Positions 18,212 to 27,702 of a DNA stretch of 64,000 bases are shown piece by piece. The stretch is from Candidatus Thiodiazotropha sp. CDECU1 (GTDB lineage Bacteria; Pseudomonadota; Gammaproteobacteria; Chromatiales; Chromatiaceae), in the NCBI RefSeq assembly GCF_963455295.1, contig NZ_OY734020.1, positions 1,674,001-1,738,000 of the forward strand, written 5' to 3'. The notes beneath the pieces were generated by a model, which saw only the letters and a list, made by a program, of their open reading frames with translations, did not search any database and was not told the DNA's origin. Every line of letters begins with the position of its first letter. Position 1 is the stretch's first letter. The translations under genes and the position numbers were made by a program.

Positions 18212-18283
18212 ATGCCCATGCCTGATTCGAATATGAGCCCCTCGGGTGATATTCATATTGGATTGATTGATCAAGAAAGTGCT

Positions 18284-20359
18284 CTAGATGGACTTAGCGT
18301 TTTCAGCTTGAGCCCAGTTATTAAGGATCTCTTCCGCAGGTAGTGGGCGGCTGTAGAGATAGCCCTGTGAAAGGTCGCAGCCAGATTTGAGCAGAAAATC
18401 TGCCTGGCTGGATTTCTCCACCCCTTCGGCAACTGCTTCCAGGCCAAGGCTTTTCGACATGGCGATGATGGCCCGGACGATTGCCTCGTCATTGGCATCC
18501 TGACCGATATCCTGGACAAAGGATTGGTCTATCTTGAGGCGGTCCAGGGGGAGTAGTTTAAGATAGGCCAGGTTCGAGTAGCCGGTACCGAAATCGTCGA
18601 TGGCAAATTTCACTCCGATGGTCCTGAGCTCAGTGAGCACAGCACGACTCAAATCAGGATTGCGCATCAACATCGACTCGGTCACCTCCAGTTCCAGCCG
18701 TTCCGGGGATAGGCCGCTGTTCTTAAGCTCCTCTGATACCAAGTCGACCAGGCCTTCCCGATCAATCTGCTGTACCGACAGGTTGACCGATATGCGAGGC
18801 ACCTTGAAATTATCCCTGTCCCAACTGGCGAGCTGATTGCAGGCTGAGCGCAGGACCCATTGACCGATCTCTCCGATGATACCGATCTCTTCGGCAAGCT
18901 CGATAAAGAGACCCGGGGCTATCAGGCCCTGTTTAGGGTGCTGCCATCGAACCAGTGCCTCAATCCCATGTAACTGCTGTGTTTGCAGATTCACAATAGG
19001 TTGATAGTGCAGCATCAGTTGGTTACGGCTTATCGCCCGACGCAGGTCATTCTCCATCACCAGCCGCTCCAAAGCACCCTCGCTCAAGGCCCGGGTAAAG
19101 AAGCGGTAGGTATTGCGGCCTTGTTGTTTGGCTTCGTACATGGCCCGATCGGCATGCCGGATGAGCATATCCGGATCCTCACCGTCATTGGGATAGAGGG
19201 TGATACCGATACTTGCCGTCACCACCAGTTCATGCTCGCTGATGATCATTGGTTTGGAAAACAGGTCAATTAATTTACGCGCTACCACCACGGCATGTTG
19301 AGCATCGGTCTGTTCTTCCAGAAGCAGCACGAACTCATCCCCACCCAGCCGCGCCAGGGTGTCGCTGGCTCGGATGATTCGATTCATGCGTCGACTGACT
19401 TCAAGAAGCACTTCATCACCCACCGGATGTCCAAGGGTGTCATTGACTGTCTTGAAACGATCCAGATCGAGAAACAGCAGTGCAATGGAGTTGTGCTCGC
19501 GCCGAGCATGCATCAGTGCATGTTGGAATCGTTCCCGGAACAGGGCGCGATTGGGCAGTTGGGTCAAGGCATCGTGATGGGCAAGAAAGTTGATTTGATC
19601 CTGCGCCTCTTTGATCTGGGAAATATCGGTGAAGACGCCTACGTAATGGGTGATATCGCCATCGCTGTCCTTGACCGTACTGATGGTGAGCCATTCCGGA
19701 AAGACATCGCCGTTTTTACGGCGGTTCCAGATCTCTCCTCGCCAATGCCCGGTCTTTAACAATGTGTTCCACATATCTCTATAAAATGAGTCTTCGTGAT
19801 GACCCGATTTCAGGAGTCGAGGATTCTGGCCCATTACCTCCTCATTGGAATAGCCGGTGATGGCTTCAAAGGCTGGATTGGTCGAGACTATATTTCCATC
19901 AACGTCGGTCACCGTGATGCCTTCCGCAGTATTTTGGAAGGCCCGATCTGCAAGGCGTAGCTTCTCCTCGGCAATTCGGTGCGCATCTCTCAGTTTTTGA
20001 TCGATCAGAGCACGTTTTACTGCTTCACCCAGCCTGGCGGGCCGGTCTTTTAAGACATAGTCGTTGGCACCCTGTCGCAGGGCATCGATGGCAGCCTCTT
20101 CACCAATACCGCCGGAGACGATGATGAATGGGATATCGAGATTCTGTTGTCGGAGTAGAGAGAGGGCTCGTTGACCACTGAATTGGGGGAGGTGCCAATC
20201 ACACAGAATCAGATCAGGCTGATTTGCTAAGGCTTCAAGAAAGGCGACTTCCCCTTGTACCCGGGTGTAGTCCAGGTCAAAACCATCATCCCTGAGCCTA
20301 AGCGCCATCAACTCGGCATCGTAGGGCAGATCCTCGACTATTAATACCTGTAGCGCCAT
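18284..20359 (-). CDS. response regulator with PAS, GGDEF and EAL domains
   Basis: About 691 residues from the ATG at 20,359, where the receiver begins at once (MALQVLIVEDLPYDAEL); an earlier in-frame start at 20,404 would overlap the upstream gene. Order: receiver with phosphoacceptor Asp in LILCDWHLP, PAS (about 150-265), GGDEF with intact LGGDEFVLL and an RxxD I-site five residues before it, EAL with GIEALVRWQHP and DDFGTGYSNLAYLKLLP. Both c-di-GMP synthase and phosphodiesterase motifs look intact. It is third in a leftward run after a kinase and a single-domain regulator, so it is probably that kinase's output. Confidence 0.93.
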   Translation of the reverse strand: MALQVLIVEDLPYDAELMALRLRDDGFDLDYTRVQGEVAFLEALANQPDLILCDWHLPQFSGQRALSLLRQQNLDIPFIIVSGGIGEEAAIDALRQGANDYVLKDRPARLGEAVKRALIDQKLRDAHRIAEEKLRLADRAFQNTAEGITVTDVDGNIVSTNPAFEAITGYSNEEVMGQNPRLLKSGHHEDSFYRDMWNTLLKTGHWRGEIWNRRKNGDVFPEWLTISTVKDSDGDITHYVGVFTDISQIKEAQDQINFLAHHDALTQLPNRALFRERFQHALMHARREHNSIALLFLDLDRFKTVNDTLGHPVGDEVLLEVSRRMNRIIRASDTLARLGGDEFVLLLEEQTDAQHAVVVARKLIDLFSKPMIISEHELVVTASIGITLYPNDGEDPDMLIRHADRAMYEAKQQGRNTYRFFTRALSEGALERLVMENDLRRAISRNQLMLHYQPIVNLQTQQLHGIEALVRWQHPKQGLIAPGLFIELAEEIGIIGEIGQWVLRSACNQLASWDRDNFKVPRISVNLSVQQIDREGLVDLVSEELKNSGLSPERLELEVTESMLMRNPDLSRAVLTELRTIGVKFAIDDFGTGYSNLAYLKLLPLDRLKIDQSFVQDIGQDANDEAIVRAIIAMSKSLGLEAVAEGVEKSSQADFLLKSGCDLSQGYLYSRPLPAEEILNNWAQAENAKSI

Positions 20360-20366
20360 ATCAGGT

Positions 20367-20825
20367 TCAGCTTGAATTACTTTCTGACATTGGTGCTCCA
20401 ACATTGAGTGTCAGCCAATAGTCTTCGATCTGGCGGACCACATCGATGAAACCCGAAAAAGCGACAGGTTTGACCAGGTAGGAGTTGGCGCCAATGTCAT
20501 ACGAGAGAGCCCGGTCGCCCTGTTCCTTTGAAGAGGTGAGAACTACCACCGGTATGCGCTTGATCTTTGGTGTATCTTTGATGCGTTTCAATACCTCGAA
20601 GCCATCGATACCCGGCATTTTCAGGTCCAGCAGTATCAGATCGGGTAGCGGATGCTTAATTCGGTCTGCAAATTCACCATTACCGAGAAGGTAATCCAGT
20701 GCTCTCTTACCACTATTGGCAACCTCGATGCGATTGGAAAGCCTTGCTTCCTTGAATGCATCGAGGGTTAGTTCGATGTCCATACGATTGTCTTCAACCA
20801 GCATAATTATGGCGGAATTACTCAT
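20367..20825 (-). CDS. single-domain response regulator (Rcp1-like)
   Basis: 152 residues containing only a receiver: acidic pair VEDNRMD, phosphoacceptor Asp in LILLDLKMPGIDG, VLTSSKEQGD, and KPVAFSGF with the conserved Lys. Its longer alpha4-beta5 region is typical of Rcp1-like regulators that partner PAS/GAF-type kinases. It lies between the large kinase and the GGDEF/EAL protein on the same strand, which suggests a relay. Confidence 0.93.
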   Translation of the reverse strand: MSNSAIIMLVEDNRMDIELTLDAFKEARLSNRIEVANSGKRALDYLLGNGEFADRIKHPLPDLILLDLKMPGIDGFEVLKRIKDTPKIKRIPVVVLTSSKEQGDRALSYDIGANSYLVKPVAFSGFIDVVRQIEDYWLTLNVGAPMSESNSS

Positions 20826-20905
20826 AATCCTTGGCCTTTATTGTTGCTCTGGTGGTTAGATCTAGGATGTGTAGTATGTCAATTGAAGGCTTTGAGATAA
20901 ACACC

Positions 20906-23900
20906 TTAATGTATCTCCGCTGCAGGCAGAATAAGCGTGAACTGACTACCCTTGCCGAGGGTTGACTCCACTTTCACTTCACCCTCCATCATGCGGGCAG
21001 CCTTGGCCACGATTGCCAGGCCGACCCCGGTGCCCGGATAATCATCTTGACCATGCAGACGTTGAAATACCTTGAAGATCTTCTGATGGTATTCTGGCGC
21101 AATACCGATGCCATTATCGATAACCCTGATAAATACCTGGTTACCCTGACGTTTCGAAGTGATGCGTATTACTGGTGCAGTGTCGGGGTGATAGTAGGTC
21201 AGGGCATTTTCAATCAGATTGCTGAACTGTTGACCAATCAAGGTGGCATCACCCAGGGGTGTCGCGAGTGGTTTTTCAATGATCAGTTGGGCGTTGCTGT
21301 TTTCCATGAGTTCGGCAAAGGTGACCTCCAATCCCTCAATGATCGGTGCCAGCTCAATGGGTCTCATCTGCAGGGTTCCGCGCCCGGTACGGGAGTATTG
21401 CAACAGGTCATCGATGAGTATACCCATGTGGTTGCCTGCCTCGAGGACATTCTTCAGGTAGTGTTGACCCTCTTCATTCAGGCTGTCGAGATGGCGATTG
21501 ACAAGGATATGGGCAAATCCGGTCACCGCCCTGAGCGGTGCCCGCAGGTCATGAGAGACGGAGTAGACGAACGATTCCAGTTCCTTGTTGGCCGATTCCA
21601 ACTCCTTGGTACGCTCATTGACGCGTATTTCCAGTTCGTTGTTAAGTCGGCTGACCTTGAGTTCGGCGAGTTTCCGCTCGGTGATATCCTGGCCAATGGA
21701 TTGATAGGAGATGGTTTCTCCCTGAGGGGTGAACAGGGCGCGGTTCGTCCAACGCTGCCAGCGTGTTGTCCCGGATTTCGAGATGACTTGGTGTTCATGT
21801 GACTGGGTGGGTGAATCGGGTGTCAGGGCTTCGATATGGCTCTTCACCGTTGCTCTATCCCGGTTCGGAATCAGGTCCAGAAAGTTACTACCTAACAGTG
21901 CTTCAGAACTTTTCTGAAAATAGTCACAATAGGCCTTGTTGACGAAGGTGATTTCACCATGCGGCAGAAAACTGCAGATCAGAACCGGGGTATCCTCTAC
22001 TACACCGCGGTAACGCTCCTCACTCTTTTTCAAGGCATCTTCAGCTAATTTACGGTCGGTAATATCGTTGAAGATTGCAACGATCTCACCACCAGGCAGT
22101 CGATAGACATAGTTCTCTACCCAGATTTGCAGGCGATTATCCTGATATTGGTTAATTGGGAAGGATTCCGCTTTACCACTCTGCCAGACGCGCTTGAAAA
22201 TCTGCAGTAGACCCAGTGAATCAATGCCAGGAAATACCTCTGTGACTCGACGACCGATGGTGTCCGCCCGTTTGTTTTTACCGATGCGTTCTCCAGATTT
22301 GTTGTACTCTCGAAAAATGAAATCCGCACCATCATCCACTGCTTCGTAGACCGCCACCCCGTCACTCATGTTATCCACCAGCTCACGGTATCGGGCTTCG
22401 CTCATGGTCAGGGCATTCATGCTTCGACGCCGTTGTACGATATGCCAGATCTCATTGGCTATCAGTTGTGTCGTCTCTACATCGAGGTCTGTGTAATCAC
22501 GTTCATTGTTGCCGACAACGACGAGCATGGCTACACGCTCTTTTTCAATCACCGGTAGGCTGATAATGCGGGAAAAAGCGAGTTGGCAATTGGGCGGCAT
22601 TTGCTGCTCGGTGACTTCTTGATAATCGTTAAAAATAACGGGTTTTCCCAGACGGAATGCATCGGCCCAGATGCCTGCATCCTCGATGGGGTAAGACTTG
22701 TCATGTATGGATTGGCAATACTCCTGTTGAGTCTGTTCCGACCAGGCGACCAGTTTAATGGTTTCCTGATCCTGGTTAACTGAATAGATCAAGGCGATAG
22801 GGCTGTCAATCAACTTTTGGGTCAGTGACAGGGCATGTTGCATGAATGAGGTTTCGTCGAGATCCTCAGCTATCTGGGGCAATCCCAAGAGAATCGAGGC
22901 ACGACGGGCTTGGACCTCAATATACCTATCATGCTGTTTCCTTTCGGTGATATCGTGAAGTATACAATGGGTCAGTTTAAATATACCTGTTGGATCGTGT
23001 CCGGTGCGACCATCCACAGAGACAGTGATGATCTTGCCGTCACGGCGTAGCAGATCATATTCCTTGCCCACGACCTTGCCTGTTGATAGAAATTCCGTGA
23101 AGCGCTTTTCTAAAAGTGGGTGTTGCTCGGCTATGATGAAGTCGGTAATGGACCTGCCGATGACTTGCTCGCGGTCACTAGCATCAAAGCCCAATAACTC
23201 CAACCATGAGGGATTGACATCGATTATATTGCCATTTCGATCCAGCGACTCGTAGGCCACGGGTGCGTTTTCATAGAACAGGCGGAAATGCTCCAGACTC
23301 TCACGCAAGGCCTTCTCGGTCTGATGAAGGGATGTGATGTCCCGACCAATACCGAGAACTCCGAATAACCGGCCAGATTCGTCGATGATGGGGCATTTAG
23401 TGGTCAGTAACAGGGCGCGATGGCCATCATCGGCGAAGGTGATCCACTCTTTGTTAGAAACTGACTCACCTGCATCGATAGCGGCCTGGTCATTGGCGCG
23501 GAAGAACTCTGCCTGTTCTTCAGGTACAAAATCGTAGTCTGTTTTTCCCAGGATGTCGCTCTCTTTGGCACCGAAAAATCGCTCAAAGGTTTGATTGCAA
23601 GCGAGATACACACCATCAAGATCCTTCAGCCAGATCAGGTCGGGTAGGGTCTGAAACAGGGTGCGAAGACGCGATTCCTTCTCCCGCAGTTCCTGCTCCA
23701 TCATATGCATTTCCGTGATATCACGGGACACTCCAAAGGTGCCTATTACCTCGCCGCTCTCATCTTTCAGTGGCCCCTTTGTGGCAAGAAAGGTAACGGG
23801 TCCCAGCTGAGTATCCACCTCCTCATGCAAGGTGATGACCCTGTTTTGATCTATGAGCATGCGGTCGTTATTCATGACCATCTCTGCCTGATGTGGTGGA

Positions 23901-25297
23901 AACAGAAATCTGTCATCCTGCTTCAACACCTCATCTTTAGACTTGCCAGTGAAAATCTCAGCCTGCCTGTTAAATAAGAGATAGCGTCCTTGCAGGTCCT
24001 TGGCGTAAATGGCATCGGTAGATGAGTCTGCAATGACGGAAAGTAGATTCAATGCCTGGATGCGTTCGGCTTGTGCCTGGTGGGTGGCGCTGGCAACTGC
24101 TAGCTGCTGACGCTGACGCAACAGGTAGAGCCCAATGATCACCATCAACAGCGTAAATAATCCGCTAAATCCCATCCATGTGGCATCCTGTAAGGCTTCG
24201 TAATAGATTTCGGACCAGTCCATCTTTGCCAATAGGAACCAATCTGTGCCAGGTATGCGACGCCCAACACCGAACACAGATTCGTTGCGGTAGTCCTTGC
24301 CTTCAACAGCATGCGCCATAGCCCAATCTCCCCGGGCCAACTGTGCCGCCAGCAGTACCTCGTCATCGAGTGGCCAGCGAAGTTGCATAGCTGAGTTGGG
24401 CGCATGTCTCAGATTGTTGAGAAACTCTATCTCTAATCCGTCCTGGCGAAACAGTACCACCTCGCCGCTCTTGCTTGGTACAGGCCATTCACTGATGGTG
24501 GAGAAAATTTGGTCGGTGGGGTCCATGTGCAGGAGTAGAACAAAATCTACTGCCTGTTTTTCTTTCCTAAAAGGTATGATGAAGTCCAGGTGCGTCTCTC
24601 CCTGACTATCCTTGTAGGGCCCAAAATGTTCCACTTCCCCCGAGTTTGCCAGGCGTAAAACCGCTTCAATGGCCGCAGCATCTATCTGGGAGTGGTGGTT
24701 TGTGCTCTTCCACAGGCTGATACCGCTTCGATCCAATAGTGTGACACCCTCGAACTCGCCGATATGCGCTATCTCTTGCAACTGTTCACTAAGCAGATGA
24801 AAGGCATTTTGATCACTATTCTGGCGCCAGTTTTGAAAGGCTGTGGGTATGGCAGAGTTGAATTGAATGAAGCGTAAATCCTGGTGACGCTCTTCAAGCC
24901 AATTGTACACATATTCAGATTTTAGATCAGAAATAGCCTGCAGACGACTAATTTCAGATGTCTTTTTTTCTTGGATAGTCGAATAAACAAGGGTGATTGT
25001 CAGGGGTATTACAAAGAGTGCTATTAACAATGCCGGTAGCCAGATAGGACCTATACCATGCAGCAAACTCTCCTGTGGCGCCTCTTTGATTCCTTGTAGG
25101 CGCTGTATCAACCAATACAGTAACAGGGAACTCATGAGTAAGAACAACCAGCTTTTGAGGGTATTAGCGAGGGCCTGTTGCCTCGGTGAACTGGTAACTA
25201 CTTCGATCAGCCAGTCAGAGGAGAGGATCCAGATCGCAGAGAGTACAGCATAGATAAATACAATAGTGAGTACGTGCTGCGTGGGATTTTTATTCAT
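20906..25297 (-). CDS. very large multi-PAS sensor histidine kinase
   Basis: 1463 residues. Three N-terminal membrane helices within the first 125 residues lead to a periplasmic sensor domain of about 250 residues, then a helix at about 390 (GLFTLLMVIIGLYLL). The cytoplasmic part runs PAS, PAS, PAS (about 410-790), GAF-like (about 800-960), PAS, PAS (about 970-1205), a coiled linker, HisKA with SVSHDLRAPLRAVTGF and a HATPase domain (NLIENALTYY, VIDNGIGI, GTGVGLAIVAKAARMMEG). No receiver is fused. Such kinases sense redox, light or small ligands; the signal cannot be read here. It heads the three-gene signalling group. Confidence 0.93.
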   Translation of the reverse strand: MNKNPTQHVLTIVFIYAVLSAIWILSSDWLIEVVTSSPRQQALANTLKSWLFLLMSSLLLYWLIQRLQGIKEAPQESLLHGIGPIWLPALLIALFVIPLTITLVYSTIQEKKTSEISRLQAISDLKSEYVYNWLEERHQDLRFIQFNSAIPTAFQNWRQNSDQNAFHLLSEQLQEIAHIGEFEGVTLLDRSGISLWKSTNHHSQIDAAAIEAVLRLANSGEVEHFGPYKDSQGETHLDFIIPFRKEKQAVDFVLLLHMDPTDQIFSTISEWPVPSKSGEVVLFRQDGLEIEFLNNLRHAPNSAMQLRWPLDDEVLLAAQLARGDWAMAHAVEGKDYRNESVFGVGRRIPGTDWFLLAKMDWSEIYYEALQDATWMGFSGLFTLLMVIIGLYLLRQRQQLAVASATHQAQAERIQALNLLSVIADSSTDAIYAKDLQGRYLLFNRQAEIFTGKSKDEVLKQDDRFLFPPHQAEMVMNNDRMLIDQNRVITLHEEVDTQLGPVTFLATKGPLKDESGEVIGTFGVSRDITEMHMMEQELREKESRLRTLFQTLPDLIWLKDLDGVYLACNQTFERFFGAKESDILGKTDYDFVPEEQAEFFRANDQAAIDAGESVSNKEWITFADDGHRALLLTTKCPIIDESGRLFGVLGIGRDITSLHQTEKALRESLEHFRLFYENAPVAYESLDRNGNIIDVNPSWLELLGFDASDREQVIGRSITDFIIAEQHPLLEKRFTEFLSTGKVVGKEYDLLRRDGKIITVSVDGRTGHDPTGIFKLTHCILHDITERKQHDRYIEVQARRASILLGLPQIAEDLDETSFMQHALSLTQKLIDSPIALIYSVNQDQETIKLVAWSEQTQQEYCQSIHDKSYPIEDAGIWADAFRLGKPVIFNDYQEVTEQQMPPNCQLAFSRIISLPVIEKERVAMLVVVGNNERDYTDLDVETTQLIANEIWHIVQRRRSMNALTMSEARYRELVDNMSDGVAVYEAVDDGADFIFREYNKSGERIGKNKRADTIGRRVTEVFPGIDSLGLLQIFKRVWQSGKAESFPINQYQDNRLQIWVENYVYRLPGGEIVAIFNDITDRKLAEDALKKSEERYRGVVEDTPVLICSFLPHGEITFVNKAYCDYFQKSSEALLGSNFLDLIPNRDRATVKSHIEALTPDSPTQSHEHQVISKSGTTRWQRWTNRALFTPQGETISYQSIGQDITERKLAELKVSRLNNELEIRVNERTKELESANKELESFVYSVSHDLRAPLRAVTGFAHILVNRHLDSLNEEGQHYLKNVLEAGNHMGILIDDLLQYSRTGRGTLQMRPIELAPIIEGLEVTFAELMENSNAQLIIEKPLATPLGDATLIGQQFSNLIENALTYYHPDTAPVIRITSKRQGNQVFIRVIDNGIGIAPEYHQKIFKVFQRLHGQDDYPGTGVGLAIVAKAARMMEGEVKVESTLGKGSQFTLILPAAEIH

Positions 25298-25730
25298 GTG
25301 GAGAGCGAAATCATCGTGTCGTTATGGAGTTGAAACTGACTGCTTGCGAAACATCATTTATCTAATCTTCATGGTAGCTATTGATATTAGAATTTGCAGC
25401 ATCTCTGGTGGAGTCGGTGCCATTACTGGTTAAGTTTAGACCCTCAATCAAGATTGGATTGACCTATGTCATGGAGGAAATGATGAAACCAAGGGTAATC
25501 CTCAACCAAGACAAAATAACGAAAAGTGATACCGATAGCGATCAAGATTTACACATCAAAAACGTAGGGTGAACCGGACCCATACGGGAATTTTGGAACT
25601 GTCTATTACTTGATGTAAGAGAGTGTTTTTTTACGCATTTAGTGACTCGGATCAGTGTAATGGAGGAACAAGGGAGTATTTTCGAATTTATCGTATATTA
25701 TTAAATTCGATAGCAATTGGATTTAATAAG
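25298..25730. other. gap between divergent signalling genes
   Basis: About 430 bases separate the leftward kinase from the rightward HTH-receiver gene and should hold both promoters. One 63-codon ORF is present but has no start context or protein-like composition I would trust. No repeat was seen. Confidence 0.5.
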
Positions 25731-26315
25731 ATGTATCGTAAACCCTGGAAGAGACACTATCTATCTCCGGGTGAAACAGCGGAGATTTTTAAGGTCACAC
25801 CGGCATCATTGCGGGGGTGGACAAACAAGGGCGCCATTCGGGCCGAGACCACCAGGGGGGGGCATCGGCGCTATCCAGTCAGCGAAGTGTTCAGACTGGC
25901 TCGTATGAAGGGTGTCGATCTAGAGCCATCCCTGTTCATGTCTGTAAGATTGTTGATCATTGATAGTGACGTCGAACATGGCGAGGCCATGCAGAAGTCG
26001 CTGAATGATGTACATGGAATATCTGAAGTTGCGCTTGCACACGACTGCTTCATGGCAGGGTGCCTGGTGACACAATTTAAACCTGATGTTGTGCTGTTGG
26101 ATCTTAAACTGCCTGGTATCGATAGTTCTCACGTATGCAGCTTCATAAAGCATGACCATCAAACAAGGTTTATTAGAGTGATTGCTATGTGTCGAAATTG
26201 TTCAAAACAACAACAAAAACAGATTATGGATCTTGGTGCCGAGGTCTGTTTGTCAAAGCCTCTTTCCAATGTTCAGCTCAAGCAAGCAATGGGGCTGGTC
26301 AACCCGGACGCCTGA
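25731..26315 (+). CDS. MerR/BldC-like HTH fused to a receiver domain
   Basis: 194 residues from the ATG at 25,731; upstream in-frame codons are low-complexity and AT-rich. An N-terminal helix-turn-helix (LSPGETAEIFKVTPASLRGW then TRGGHRRYPVSEVFRLA) resembles MerR/BldC excisionase-type DNA-binding domains. A CheY-like receiver follows from about residue 70, with the phosphoacceptor Asp in VVLLDLKLPGID and a Lys near the end (CLSKPLSNVQ). HTH-first, receiver-last is the reverse of the usual order. It lies 12 bases upstream of the HD-GYP gene, so the two are likely cotranscribed. Confidence 0.85.
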   Translation: MYRKPWKRHYLSPGETAEIFKVTPASLRGWTNKGAIRAETTRGGHRRYPVSEVFRLARMKGVDLEPSLFMSVRLLIIDSDVEHGEAMQKSLNDVHGISEVALAHDCFMAGCLVTQFKPDVVLLDLKLPGIDSSHVCSFIKHDHQTRFIRVIAMCRNCSKQQQKQIMDLGAEVCLSKPLSNVQLKQAMGLVNPDA

Positions 26316-26327
26316 TCCTCATCCTGA

Positions 26328-27335
26328 ATGGACCGTTCCGGCTTCTCCTCAACTGGCAGGTCAGATAGGCCTTATCGTGTCCTTGTTGTCGAGGATGACG
26401 GGCCGCACCTGTCGCTACAGGTCGATATACTGCAGACGCTGCCATCCCAGGTAACCACCGCTGACTCGGGTTTAAAAGCGCTGGGTTTGGTCAAAAATGG
26501 AAACTTCGACCTGGTTTTGTTGAACAAAAGGTTGCCGGACATCGATGGAGACGAAGTATGCTATCGGATCCGACAGGAGCTCAACAACCAGCTGCTACCG
26601 GTAATAATGGTAACCGGCTCAGGTTCATCGCAGAGCCTGCATCATAGTCTCTCCATAGGCGCCAATGATTTCATCAAGAAGCCCTATGACCCGCTTGAGC
26701 TCAAATCACGTGCTCGAGCCGCCATTGAGATGAAGCATCTAATGGATCAGTTGGACGATGCGGCCTCTGTACTCTTTACCCTGGCCAAGATGGTTGAGGC
26801 ACGTGACCCTACTACGGGCGAGCATTGCAATCGTCTGGTGAATACCTGCCGTATACTTGGAGAGACATTGAATCTCTCTGCCAGTGATCAGGAAGCGCTG
26901 CGCAAGGGGGCCATTCTGCACGATATAGGCAAGATAGGGGTACCCGATACCGTATTATTGAAACCCGGTGAACTGACCAGTGACGAATGGCAGGTGATGC
27001 AAAGACATGCTGCAATCGGGGCGGATCTTTGTCAGCAGTTGAACAGCGTGCGTGACGCGGTGCCGATAATACGTCACCATCACGAACGTTGGGACGGTAG
27101 TGGATATCCTGACGGACTATCGGGAGAAGGGATTCCATTGGTTGCCAGGGTATTCCAGTATGCGGATATTTATGACGCCTTGAGACATGATCGTGTTTAC
27201 AGCAAGGCGCAACCTGTCGACAAGATTCTCGAGGTGCTCAAGCTTGAGATAGAAAATGGCTGGCGAGACCCGGAAATTGGCAGGGTCTTTATTGATATTC
27301 TTTTACAAGATTCAAGTAGATTCGATGACAGATAA
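26328..27335 (+). CDS. receiver-like/HD-GYP phosphodiesterase with Asn at the phosphorylation site
   Basis: 335 residues. The N-terminal receiver fold has the acidic start VVEDDGPH and a KKPYDP lysine motif, but the phosphoacceptor position reads LVLLNKRLPDIDG: the usual Asp is Asn. The HD-GYP domain from about 140 is complete, with HDIGKIGVPD, and HHHERWDGSGYPDGLSGE carrying the GYP signature, so it should degrade c-di-GMP. Lack of the Asp suggests phosphorylation-independent control. It follows the HTH-receiver gene and its end overlaps the next gene by 11 bases. Confidence 0.92.
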   Translation: MDRSGFSSTGRSDRPYRVLVVEDDGPHLSLQVDILQTLPSQVTTADSGLKALGLVKNGNFDLVLLNKRLPDIDGDEVCYRIRQELNNQLLPVIMVTGSGSSQSLHHSLSIGANDFIKKPYDPLELKSRARAAIEMKHLMDQLDDAASVLFTLAKMVEARDPTTGEHCNRLVNTCRILGETLNLSASDQEALRKGAILHDIGKIGVPDTVLLKPGELTSDEWQVMQRHAAIGADLCQQLNSVRDAVPIIRHHHERWDGSGYPDGLSGEGIPLVARVFQYADIYDALRHDRVYSKAQPVDKILEVLKLEIENGWRDPEIGRVFIDILLQDSSRFDDR

Positions 27336-27678
27336 CGATCAGGTCAAACACAGAATCGAGCGGGAAAAGCTGACTGTATCAGCGATGATGAGAATATTTT
27401 GCAGAGACCATCATCATACCGACGGCATCCTGTGTGAAGATTGCGATAAACTTTTGGATTATGCCCGAAGACGCCTGGATAGCTGTCCCTTCCAGGAGAA
27501 AAAGCCAGCGTGCAACCACTGCACCGTACACTGCTATTCCAAAGACATGCGTGTAAGAGTGCAGGATGTGATGCGCTATGCAGGCCCAAGAATGGTATTT
27601 CGCCACCCGCTGTTGAGCCTTTATCATCTATTCGACAAAATGCGTGAGGTACCAGAGCTTTCAAAGCGAAAAGAATAA
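27325..27678 (+). CDS. YgbA-like protein (nitrous oxide-stimulated promoter family)
   Basis: 117 residues from the ATG at 27,325. The cysteine-rich pattern of the family is present: CRDHHH, CEDCDKLLDYARRRLDSCPF, then CNHCTVHCY and RHPLLSLYHLFDK near the end. The family is linked to nitrosative stress in enterobacteria, where ygbA is controlled by NsrR; the exact biochemical role is unclear. The cysteines probably bind a metal. It overlaps the HD-GYP gene, so it may share its promoter. Confidence 0.85.
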   Translation: MTDNDQVKHRIEREKLTVSAMMRIFCRDHHHTDGILCEDCDKLLDYARRRLDSCPFQEKKPACNHCTVHCYSKDMRVRVQDVMRYAGPRMVFRHPLLSLYHLFDKMREVPELSKRKE

Positions 27679-27702
27679 GCTATCAACCGGTCGCTTTTTT
27701 GA

